A stretch of 41,130 bases of DNA from an uncultured Bacteroidota bacterium (GTDB lineage Bacteria; Bacteroidota; Bacteroidia; Bacteroidales; GCA-2748055). Of this stretch, positions 27,406 to 37,100 are shown one piece after another. Each line of letters starts with the position of its first letter. The first letter of the stretch is position 1. The notes under the pieces are model-generated. The model searched no databases. It was not told where the DNA came from and saw only the letters and a list, made by a program, of their open reading frames with translations. The stretch lies in assembly GCA_937129385.1 (NCBI GenBank), contig CAKZNC010000172.1, positions 1 to 41,130 on the forward strand, in the 5' to 3' direction. A program made the translations under genes and the position numbers.

Positions 27406-30036
27406 ATGAAAATGATAAAACACAGACTCTCTTTACGCAAACTAAAAGGATGGCAATATGCTGTAGTTATTCTTTTCTTCACTCTGCTTGCAGGTTGCAG
27501 TAGCAAACAGATGCTGACAGATATAGACATTACTCTTTCCGGAGCATCCGTGAAAACTGATAAGAAAATTCTCATCGTCAATACAGGAAAGGTTGAACGT
27601 ACCTGGGAACTGACACAAACGGGATTGAAAACTGTATCGTTCAGGATGAATGACAGCAGTGAAATTTATTCGAATGAGCAGTCAGATATTTCATGTGACT
27701 GGACCTATTTCGGGATAATTGATGACCATTCAAAAGCCAGGCTGATCAATCTGTCAGCAAAAAACAGTACCGATGAAGGGTTTACCAGTGAACATATTGA
27801 GGTTGAAGCTGAATTTGAATATCGTGAGGTTGAAACATTCGTTAAATACTCGATTTGGATTTATCCTGGAGCACAGGGAATCCGCACCCAGCTGCATATA
27901 AAAGGAAATGGAGCGGAATACCTGGACCGGGAGAAATTACTGAAGCTTGATGAGGTTACTTTCACCCTTGAAAAAGGATCCAATAATGACAACTATAAAG
28001 CAAAGGCCATAGCGGAATTACCTGTCGCTTCAACTACAGAAGACAATAACCAGGTCGAATATTGTATCCAGGGTGTAAACAATAAAAATAAAAATAAGCT
28101 GGGCTTTACCTGGTGGGACTATGAGGGATCCGGAATTTCTCAGAATGTATTACTTGCAAGCATGGATGGGAAAGTGAAAACCCAGCCATTGAATAATGTT
28201 ATCCTGCCAAATTTTAAAAAAGACCACGCCGGATATGAAATGATTATTATAAATATTCCGGAAGAAGTAATCATTGATGGGGCCTTCCGGGTGATATTTG
28301 AAAAAACGAATGGAGACAAAGCAGTTGTTTCTGAGCTGTTCGCTTTTGAAGAAGGCGCAGAAAAACGACAAATCAAGAATGGCAAGAATGAACGTATAGA
28401 TAAAATTCAACAAGGCGCTCCATCAGGCTATAATCTTATCGGTTATGTGGATTGTGGGGCCCCAATCAAAGGAGAAAAGTTAATACCCACTGGTATGGTT
28501 GATCACATACCCTTTAATCCCCATGAGAAAAAGGTGAAATTTGTGGGCTATTACAACGACACGCAACACAGGAACAAACCTGAAACCCCGCTAATTAAGG
28601 AAGATGTAAGCATATTTAAAACTAATCCTCTGCAAAATACATGGAGCAGCCTGGTGGCAGTATCAAAGCACCAATCAGGTCTGGTAATGGTAAAAGAATC
28701 TCACAAGTGTGTGAATCAGTACGGTAATGACACCGGCGGCTTTGGGATCGCTCAGAGCGGATTAAGCAATACCGGAACCGGAGTCTTTCCTTCTGATATC
28801 CTGAAAGACGATTATTCCTGGTGTTGGGCTTCCTGGAGTATTCTTTACAATGGGGGCCAGAATGAATTGGAAAAGGCCATCAAGGAATTTGAGCGATACC
28901 GCTATCCCGTAGATCATAGCAGGGATATATATATCCAGGCAAATACCTGGGGTTCAGACCGGGGAAGGGCGGCGTCAAAAGAGGCAAATGTTCTGACTGA
29001 ACTTGAGAGCCAAATGGATCTGGGGATTGATATCCAGCAGATTGATGACGGCTGGCAAAATAGTAGTGTCCGGATGTTTGATGCCCAGACGCAGGAGGAA
29101 GGGGCGAAAGCTGACAATGAATGGCACGTCCGAAAAGACTGGTATCCGGAAGGATGGCAGAATGTAGTTAAGAAATCAGATGAGACTGGAGTTCATCTGG
29201 GACTCTGGGGCGCGGCACAGCCCATGACACTTGACGCATTGAAATGGAATTATGACCAGGCCGGATTTGTTTCATATAAACTGGACTTTGCAAATCTGGG
29301 CTCACATAAACAGATAAATGAATTGACAGAAAAGATCAGGTCGTTTATTAAATATACCAATCACCGTGTCAGAGTCAACTGGGATGTCACAGAGAATGCT
29401 CCGCGATTCGGCTATTTCTGGGCAAAGGAATATGGTTGTGTGTATCTTGAAAACCGCAAACCAAAAGTTCCGAAACATGTGGTGTACACTCCATCTCTTG
29501 TGCTACGGGATATTTGGCAACTAAGCAAATACACAAATATTAACCGTTTCCAGACGACTATCCAGAACATTGACAGGGTGGACCGTAACATAAGTGATGC
29601 CTACCGGTATAATCACCCGTACGCTGTAGCAATTGGATTGATAGGTACACCACTGTTTTTCCAGGAAACACATTTATACTCTGAACAGGCCAGGGAGGAA
29701 ATAAGACCTTTATTGACCGTTTACAAAGCCCACCGCGAAAAGATGTATGAAAAGTATGTGTATCCAATCGGAGACGAGCCAAATAATGCAGGCTGGACCG
29801 GGTTCCAGTGGATCAGTTCAGATCAGTCTGAGGGATATCTCATGGTATTCAGAGAAGTCAATAATATTGAGACAGAACGATCCATTAACCTTCGTTTTCT
29901 ATCCGGTCAAGCAGTAAAATTAACGAATTTAATGACTGGTTCCGAAGAGGAACTGCAGGTAAACGACCATGGAATGATTGATTTGAAGATTGTCAGGAAG
30001 GCTGATTACAGATTCTTCCATTTCGAGATCATTTGA
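27406..30036 (+). CDS. GH36/GH27-like (clan GH-D) glycosidase lipoprotein, putative alpha-galactosidase
   Basis: About 876 residues from the ATG at 27406; an earlier ATG at 27388 is possible. The lipobox LLAGC (C31) predicts a lipoprotein. An N-terminal beta-sandwich (about 35-330) precedes a TIM barrel with NTWGSDRG, DIQQIDDGWQ (D547, D548) and SYKLDFANLG (D627, at the clan GH-D nucleophile position). VNWDVTENAPRFGYF (D660, E663) probably supplies the acid/base. A C-terminal beta-sandwich follows (YLMVFREVNN to the end). The motifs resemble alpha-galactosidases but lack the standard GH36 KWDMNR form, so it may be a distinct branch. It is the last gene of the rightward operon, 45 bases after the sulfatase. 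Confidence 0.7.
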   Translation: MKMIKHRLSLRKLKGWQYAVVILFFTLLAGCSSKQMLTDIDITLSGASVKTDKKILIVNTGKVERTWELTQTGLKTVSFRMNDSSEIYSNEQSDISCDWTYFGIIDDHSKARLINLSAKNSTDEGFTSEHIEVEAEFEYREVETFVKYSIWIYPGAQGIRTQLHIKGNGAEYLDREKLLKLDEVTFTLEKGSNNDNYKAKAIAELPVASTTEDNNQVEYCIQGVNNKNKNKLGFTWWDYEGSGISQNVLLASMDGKVKTQPLNNVILPNFKKDHAGYEMIIINIPEEVIIDGAFRVIFEKTNGDKAVVSELFAFEEGAEKRQIKNGKNERIDKIQQGAPSGYNLIGYVDCGAPIKGEKLIPTGMVDHIPFNPHEKKVKFVGYYNDTQHRNKPETPLIKEDVSIFKTNPLQNTWSSLVAVSKHQSGLVMVKESHKCVNQYGNDTGGFGIAQSGLSNTGTGVFPSDILKDDYSWCWASWSILYNGGQNELEKAIKEFERYRYPVDHSRDIYIQANTWGSDRGRAASKEANVLTELESQMDLGIDIQQIDDGWQNSSVRMFDAQTQEEGAKADNEWHVRKDWYPEGWQNVVKKSDETGVHLGLWGAAQPMTLDALKWNYDQAGFVSYKLDFANLGSHKQINELTEKIRSFIKYTNHRVRVNWDVTENAPRFGYFWAKEYGCVYLENRKPKVPKHVVYTPSLVLRDIWQLSKYTNINRFQTTIQNIDRVDRNISDAYRYNHPYAVAIGLIGTPLFFQETHLYSEQAREEIRPLLTVYKAHREKMYEKYVYPIGDEPNNAGWTGFQWISSDQSEGYLMVFREVNNIETERSINLRFLSGQAVKLTNLMTGSEEELQVNDHGMIDLKIVRKADYRFFHFEII

Positions 30037-30305
30037 AATTCACAATCAGGAATCTAATACGATTCTTATGATTGCTCATCTTTCCCATATTGTTCTCTTG
30101 TCAGAATGAAAAAAAAGCAACCTGAAAACTGGTCAGATATACACCTGGAATGAACTGATGATATGCATACATCACACGGAATCCAGGAAACTGTAGTACT
30201 TTTTCAAACAACCTTATATTCGACCATTTAGAATAATCGTTATCTACTTTCCCGTTTTAGGAATATCCAGGAATTAGCCACTTCACTACAGAAAGAAAAA
30301 GACAG

Positions 30306-31901
30306 TTACTCTTTCCAGTAGGCAGTATCCTGCTCATAGTCGGTGCTGTTTATCCAGCCTGCATGGACTTCTTCACCCTCCATATATTTTTCGTAGAAAT
30401 TATTGATGGAAGTTGTTGGGTAAGAATCAAAAATATCGCCGTTTCCCAATATCCTTGGGTCCTGCTGCCGGGTCAACTCTTCGATTAACAGATCGGATAA
30501 CTCCTGCTGCATGGTATCATATTCCGGCTCATCAGCCAGGTTGACTGTGCAATCAGGATCATTGTTCAGATCGTATAATTCTTCAGCAGGCCTTTTCCCA
30601 AAGTTGAGCTTCCAGTAATATGTATCCTCACCTCTTCTCCGTAGATTCAAAATATATGACTTTGTAGGGCTACCGTCCGTATCGGTATATCCTGTCTCCG
30701 GGTTCCCTGCAGGCCACCGATCTGTTTTGAAGTTTCTTATATAGAGAAAACCATTTTTAATAATGGCCCTGACAGGATAGCCAACGTCACCAGGTCGTCC
30801 CACATCATTTCGTTCACGTCCAAGAATCACTTTGTTTCTGCCGGGAACAACCTGACCTGACTTCTTTGATTTGAAAATATCATCAAGTGATTCTCCCTCT
30901 ATTGGGTACATCCCCTGTTCGTCAATATCTAGCCCTGAAACATCTGCAAAAGTAGCAGCAAAATCAATAAAGGTTACGTAATCGTCAATGACCCTTCCCG
31001 GTTTATTGATACCGCTCTCCCACATGATAGCTAAAGGCAGGTGATTGGAATACTCGTAATTGTGGCCTTTTGCCCTGGGAAATGGCATTCCATTATCTGC
31101 TGTTACAACGATCAGTGTATTTTCAAGCTCTCCTGCAGTTTTTAGTATTTCCAGTATCTGTTCAAGCTGATGATCAAAATATTGTATTTCATACGCATAA
31201 TCGAGCATATCAGTCCGCACGGTATCCGTATCGGGCCAGAATTCAGGAACTCCTTCAATCATCTCCGGCGATGCACCGCCCTTTTCAATACCCGATTTGT
31301 ATTCATATCTTCTGTGCGGCTCATGACCTCCATACCAGAAAAAGAAGGGTTGTCCCGTCTCCTTTTTCTCCAGGAATAGCTTGAAGTTAGCAGCATAATC
31401 TTTATTGGATATTTCTTTTGTTGGTGGATTCAGCTTTCTTTCATTATACGCCTCTACAATCAGATCCCTCTTCTTTCCATCAATTTTACCCGCATTTCCT
31501 GGTGCCCATCCTTTCCCTGTATATCCCACATGATATCCTGATGAGGATAATGCCTCAGCGATTGTTGTAAATTTTTTGGGGAAATAGCAAATGTGATTCG
31601 CGGCCTCCTCCAGTTGCCATGGATTTCTTCCGGTTAATATCGCCGACCTGGAAGGGGCACATTTTGCTGTGGGCGTATAGGCATTATTAAAAAGCAATCC
31701 CCGTGCTGCTATTTCATCGAATCCCGGCGTTTTAACCCATTTGCAACCATAGGCCTCAAAATGCTTCCAACTGGCATCATCAGCAAGACAAAACAGAATA
31801 TTGGGTCTGGCCAGGGAAGCTTCATGGTCATTGCATCCGGATAATAATATGAACGTTATCATTGTAAGCGAAGAGCTTCTGATGCTTTTCAATATTCCCA
31901 T
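30306..31901 (-). CDS. S1 family sulfatase lipoprotein (SGSH-like)
   Basis: This 531-residue sulfatase has a perfect lipobox (LLSGC, C23) followed by NDHE, compatible with surface or outer-membrane anchoring. Metal ligands D41-D42 are in FCLADDASW. C81 in TAKCAPSRS is the formylglycine cysteine, and GYTGKGWAPG and TADNGMPFPRAK are active-site segments. The latter is the SGSH-like form also seen in the sulfatase at 25921. The C-terminal part (ELYDLNNDPDCTVNLAD) is standard for S1. It begins 19 bases after the stop of the minus-strand GH97, so the two form an operon. Its lipoprotein signal, absent in the other sulfatase, suggests action in a different compartment. Confidence 0.94.
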   Translation of the reverse strand: MGILKSIRSSSLTMITFILLSGCNDHEASLARPNILFCLADDASWKHFEAYGCKWVKTPGFDEIAARGLLFNNAYTPTAKCAPSRSAILTGRNPWQLEEAANHICYFPKKFTTIAEALSSSGYHVGYTGKGWAPGNAGKIDGKKRDLIVEAYNERKLNPPTKEISNKDYAANFKLFLEKKETGQPFFFWYGGHEPHRRYEYKSGIEKGGASPEMIEGVPEFWPDTDTVRTDMLDYAYEIQYFDHQLEQILEILKTAGELENTLIVVTADNGMPFPRAKGHNYEYSNHLPLAIMWESGINKPGRVIDDYVTFIDFAATFADVSGLDIDEQGMYPIEGESLDDIFKSKKSGQVVPGRNKVILGRERNDVGRPGDVGYPVRAIIKNGFLYIRNFKTDRWPAGNPETGYTDTDGSPTKSYILNLRRRGEDTYYWKLNFGKRPAEELYDLNNDPDCTVNLADEPEYDTMQQELSDLLIEELTRQQDPRILGNGDIFDSYPTTSINNFYEKYMEGEEVHAGWINSTDYEQDTAYWKE

Positions 31902-31920
31902 AGTAGTTGATTATTTCGGT

Positions 31921-33900
31921 TTATTGTTTATAAGAAACGTTCTCATTTTTTGTGCAGATTGCTGCCCAGCCACCACCGCCAGCCAATGCAATATCCAATA
32001 CTTCTGTGTTCTGAACGGTTTTTTCAATTCGTTTGTAGTCAATAGCTACTTTATTTGCATTCATTCCATCCTGCATGATCTCTATATCATACGCTCCATC
32101 ATCCAGAAATGACAGATCAACTTTCAGATTTCGGGACTCACCATCCGTCATGGCACCAATAAACCAGTCATTTCCGCTCCTGCGGGCGGTTATTATATAA
32201 TCCCCCACTTTCGCATCCAATACTTTTGTTTCATCCCAGACGGTTTTCATCTTACTCAGAAAACTGGTGCTTTCTTCCTCGTCATAGTATATAGAAGGAC
32301 TGTCAGATATCATTTGAAGGGGAGCATCATACACTACGTACATGGCGATCTGGTGGCAGCGTGTGCCAAGGCTCATTGGTCGCGTATCACTGATTACATA
32401 ATCTTCAGCATGCGCATTTCGAAATGCACCGGGCGTATAGTCCATCGGCCCTGCCAGCATCCTGGTAAAAGGGATGGTTACATTGTGCTCGGGTGTAATC
32501 TCATCACTCCATTTACAATTTTCAAGACCTTTAACTCCTTCGTAATTTACAATATTAGGATAGGCACGATGCAGTCCGACTGGCTTAAAGGCACCATGAA
32601 AATCCACCAGTAATTTATGATCTGCGCATGCGGCTGCAGTTCTTTCATAGAAATTTACCATGTATTGATTGGCAAGCATCATGAAATCGACCTTCAGTCC
32701 TTTTACACCCCACTTTTCAAATTGTTCCAGCACTGTATCCATATCCTTGTCAATGGCATTCCAGTTTGACCATAAAATCAGACCGACATTTCGTTCATTT
32801 CCGTATGTAACAAGTTCAGGCAGGTTAATTTCAGGCCTGGCTTCCATCACATTGGTGGGTGAGATCGACCAGCCACCATCCAGAATAATATAAGGTATAT
32901 TGTACTTTGCTGCAAAATCAATATAATATTTGTAGCTATCGGTATTTAATCCTGATTTGAAATCAACGCCATACAGACTCAAATCATTCCACCATTCCCA
33001 GGCTACCAATCCGGGCCTGATCCAGGAAGTATCCTCAATTTTACAGGCATCAGACAGCAAATACACCAGTTGATTCTCAACAAGTTCCGCATCGTTTTGA
33101 CTGATTATGAACACGCGCCAAGGTAAGCTGCGGCTACCTTTTATTTTTGCTATATAATCCGCCTCAGAAACATTTTTCATCCCGCGGGGAGCGCGATATT
33201 CAAAATCCAGAACAGCCTTAGGAAACTTCCCCGTTAAGCTCGGTTTACCTGTTGCTTCTAAAAACAATCCCGGATAATCATATAAATTCGCTTCTGTAAT
33301 GCCAATTTTAACGTTGTTTGAGGCCTCTACAAGTGTAGGCAAAGAACAGAATCGTCCTGAATCGATAGATGACAGTTTTTCATCCAGGTAAAGTTGTTCA
33401 TAATTTGATTTTAATGACTTTTCTTCGGGGAACAGGATACGGTTGTCCTCTGAAAAATTGAGCTCGACCAGTTCATCAGTTACGATGATTTCGTCCTTTC
33501 TGGCAGTTTCAAACCGATACGCAATACCATTGTTAAAAACACGGAATACAACAGCATATCCCGGATCAAAAAACAGCGTTAACTCATTGTATTCATTTAG
33601 AATTTCCCTTGATTTAACAGGGACTATAGTTGTCACCATTTGAGAAACAGAATTCTTTCTGGTTTTTATGACCCTGACATCATCACCAAGCACATTATCT
33701 TCTACTGTTAATCTTAAACGGTTATTTGTAAAAATCGGATGATTTTTTACGGAGGCAGACCATTGAATTCCGTCCTCTGTATGAATTGAGATTTTTATAT
33801 CACTGTCTGGTGAGCATACCTGGTATTCTTTCCCCACTAACGTTTTACCTCCATACAGGCAGGCTAAAAACAAGCAGCATGTTGCAAATAATCTGGTCAT
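31921..33900 (-). CDS. GH97 glycosidase, retaining (alpha-galactosidase) type
   Basis: This 659-residue periplasmic enzyme has a signal peptide (1-22), an N-terminal GH97 beta-sandwich (about 26-285), a catalytic TIM barrel (about 300-545) and a C-terminal beta domain. D405 (GLKVDFM), G436 (DFHGAFKPVG) and E460 (VKGLEN) are spaced 31 and 24 residues apart. From memory of the published enzyme, this equals the spacing of nucleophile D415, the glycine replacing the SusB base, and acid/base E470 in the retaining alpha-galactosidase BtGH97b (BT1871). AGPMDYTPG is conserved. It lies between the hybrid regulator and a sulfatase in the leftward group. Confidence 0.92.
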   Translation of the reverse strand: MTRLFATCCLFLACLYGGKTLVGKEYQVCSPDSDIKISIHTEDGIQWSASVKNHPIFTNNRLRLTVEDNVLGDDVRVIKTRKNSVSQMVTTIVPVKSREILNEYNELTLFFDPGYAVVFRVFNNGIAYRFETARKDEIIVTDELVELNFSEDNRILFPEEKSLKSNYEQLYLDEKLSSIDSGRFCSLPTLVEASNNVKIGITEANLYDYPGLFLEATGKPSLTGKFPKAVLDFEYRAPRGMKNVSEADYIAKIKGSRSLPWRVFIISQNDAELVENQLVYLLSDACKIEDTSWIRPGLVAWEWWNDLSLYGVDFKSGLNTDSYKYYIDFAAKYNIPYIILDGGWSISPTNVMEARPEINLPELVTYGNERNVGLILWSNWNAIDKDMDTVLEQFEKWGVKGLKVDFMMLANQYMVNFYERTAAACADHKLLVDFHGAFKPVGLHRAYPNIVNYEGVKGLENCKWSDEITPEHNVTIPFTRMLAGPMDYTPGAFRNAHAEDYVISDTRPMSLGTRCHQIAMYVVYDAPLQMISDSPSIYYDEEESTSFLSKMKTVWDETKVLDAKVGDYIITARRSGNDWFIGAMTDGESRNLKVDLSFLDDGAYDIEIMQDGMNANKVAIDYKRIEKTVQNTEVLDIALAGGGGWAAICTKNENVSYKQ

Positions 33901-34149
33901 TCTAATCAGTTTTCTTTTGACTTAATTGAACAAGGAACTGGAATTACTTCGCATCATTTCAGATTTAAGTCTTCTTTTCCTGTAAAAATCCCTGTTTCGT
34001 TTCCGAAATTAGGTATATATAATAAATTGTATGTCCTGATAAATACATGAAATGTCCTCAGCCATACATCACTCTGCTGAAGAATGCATTGAGTGGCCAG
34101 AAGATCAGATATTGACAGAAAATGAATTACCGTGCAGAGGAATTGAAAT

Positions 34150-37100
34150 TTATTTTCTCTTATCAATTAACTCTGTTGGTAATTTGCCATAAATGGTTTT
34201 AAAACACTGGTAGAAATTAGATCGGCTTTTGAACCCGGTCAACTGCGTTACCTGGCTCACACTATAATCTCCGGTAGATAACAGGTCTTTTGCCCTTTTT
34301 ATTCTGTACAACCGGAGAAATTCACCAGGCGTCTGATCTGTCAGGGCTTTTAGTTTTTTATAAAAATTTGTTCTGCTCATAAATACCGACTTGCTAAAAC
34401 TATCGGCTGAAAAAGCAGTGTTATCCAGATTCTCTTCTGCAATTTCGTATAAGGTATTAATGAACTCATTGTCTTTCACCGAAAAAGAATCTTTTACATC
34501 TTCGGAGTTGTCATTATAATCGCGTCTGTAACGAATCCTCAACCGTGCTCTGTTCTCGATGATGTTATTAATTCTCACCAGAAGGTGTTCTACATGGAAG
34601 GGTTTTGTAATATAATCATCGGCTCCTATCTCAAGTCCTTTTATGTAACTGTCGAATTCATTTTTAACAGTAAGCAGGATCACGGGAATATGGCTGGTGC
34701 AAGTTTCATTTTTTAATTTCTTTAACAACTGAACTCCATCCATGCCGGGCATCATTACATCACTCACAATGAGATCCGGCATTTTTGTACATGCCAGTGT
34801 AAATCCATCATTTCCATTGTCTGTTGATATAACATTATAATGCTCCCTCAGAATACCTTCAAGGTAGGCTTTCAATTTAAAGTTATCTTCAATAAGCAGT
34901 AGCGTAGGTGATTCATTGGTGACCTCTACCAACTCTTCCGGAACCTCACTGGTATCATGACCAGGAGAATCAGTATCCTGCTCAATTACAAATTCTTCAA
35001 GTATCTGCGGATTGCCTTCCATAATCTCTTCGATAGCCAGATGCTCTTTTCCCAAAGGCAGAACAAGTATAAAGGCAGCTCCTTCTCCCGGCTCACTTTC
35101 AGCAATTAAATCTCCATGATGGAGCAAGGCCAGGGATTTTGACAGCGTCAGTCCAATTCCTGTACCATGCAAATTTCCAGCTGATTTGGATTGATAAAAA
35201 CGTTCAAATATCATTGACAATTCTTCCTTTGAAATCCCCTGTCCACTGTCTGTAACTTTAATGGTCACTTTTGTTTCTGTCATCTCAATCCCTATTGCAA
35301 CAGATCCCCCCTTCGGCGTAAACTTAAATGCATTCGACAATAAATTATAGATGATCATTTCCAGTTTTGCAGGATCAAACCATACCATAATTTTATCCTC
35401 GCTGGGATGAAAATCATATTGAATACTTTTCTCAAAGGCTGTTGAATTGAAACTTTTCACAATTGTCCTTGTGAATGACACAATGTCTCGCTCTAGGCAT
35501 TTTAATTTTAACGATTCTTTCTCCACCTTCCTGAATTCCAGCAACTGGTTCACCAACCTCAGCAGATAATTGGCCTGCTCGTGAATCATCAACAGATTAT
35601 ATCTGATCCTGTTGCCTTCCTTAAACTCTCTGATAAGGTTCTCAACCGGACCCAGAATAAGGGTTACAGGTGTTTTGAATTCATGTGAGACATTGGTGAA
35701 AAATTTCAACTTAATGTCGTTGACCTCCTTTTCTTTTTCCTTATCCAGTTGCTCTAATTTAACTGCACTCTTTAACCTTTCAATGTTAAGTAATATAATG
35801 AATACCAAAACGAGGATGCCAGAAATTACCAGGATATATAAGCCAATAGCCCAACCTGTTTTCCAGAATGGAGGAACGACTTTAATGGATATCTGTTTGG
35901 TCGTATCAGACCATTCATTTTTATCATTGGAAACATTAAATTCGAAATGGTATTCACCTGGAGGCACATTCGCATATGCTGCCATGTTATTGATTGGTTT
36001 TGTATAAATCCAGTCCCTGTCATAATTATTTAACCGGTACCGGTAGTAAGAATCCTCGGGCTTGTCGAAACCAATTCCCAGCAATTCAATTGAAAAAGTA
36101 TTCTGAAAATATTTGAGCTTTAACTCATCGGTGTGGGACAGACTTTTACTAAGCACTTCATTTCCATCTAACATCTGGCCGGGATATACTTTCTTGTATG
36201 AAAGCAGAAAATCACCAAACTCAGGAGAAGGAATAGGGGTTTCAAGTTCGGCATCTGCCGGATCAAAAACAGAAATACCCTTATTACCCCCAAACGCAAT
36301 TTCATCATTTGGCAACTTGAGAGCGGCCTTGGTGAAAAAGTCACTTTTTAAGCCATCCTGAACATCATAATAGATAAATGATTCGTTATCGGGATCAAAA
36401 ACATCCAGTTTGTAGTTTGTGCCTAAATATATCTTTCCTTTTTTACCTTCGATAATACTTTTTATCGAATTGTTTGACAAGCCATCTTTTTCAGCGTAAT
36501 GAACAAATCCTGAATCCATATGGTTGTTTTTTAGCCGGCTGAGCCCGCCTCCTTCAGTTCCAACCCATAAATCACCATCTTCTGTACGAAGTATTGCACT
36601 GACAAAATTGCTACGTAGCGATTCAGGTCTGCCAGGTTTATAGGCGTAATGAATGATTTTAAAATCGTTTACATTCTTTTCTTTCCCGTTGATGATGATG
36701 TGATAAAGTCCATTATACAATGTGCCCATCCACAACGAGTTGTCAACAGGATCATTGTACAGCACAAAGACTGAAGCATTGTGCGCAATTCCATCAGCGC
36801 GTGAATTAAAATCAAGCACGTCTGAGATTACAGGTCTTTCATCAAAAGAAAGCCTTATGATTCCTGATACGGTACCTACCCAGATATTCCCAAAATTGTC
36901 TTCAGCAATTGATTCGATATATCGGAGAGGTAACGGATTTTCAGAATAGTTCAGCAATGTCGGCTTGCTTTGTGAACCCGGGCTTAAAAAATAAATTCCA
37001 CCGGATATCCCAAACCACAAATATCCACTATTGTCCTTATGTATTTGCGATACCTGTATATTTTTATTCTCAAACTCCGCGTCGTCAAACCAAACATTTT

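Noticed and set aside
30037-30305. Possible terminator or small gene in the convergent gap between the GH36-like and sulfatase genes
   Set aside because: Only a 5-bp GAATC/GATTC stem without a U-tract and a 15-codon ATG frame were found, neither of which is supportable.
33954-34166. 70-codon minus-strand frame between the HTCS and GH97 genes
   Set aside because: It overlaps the end of the HTCS gene, has no recognisable motif or signal, and its composition looks random.
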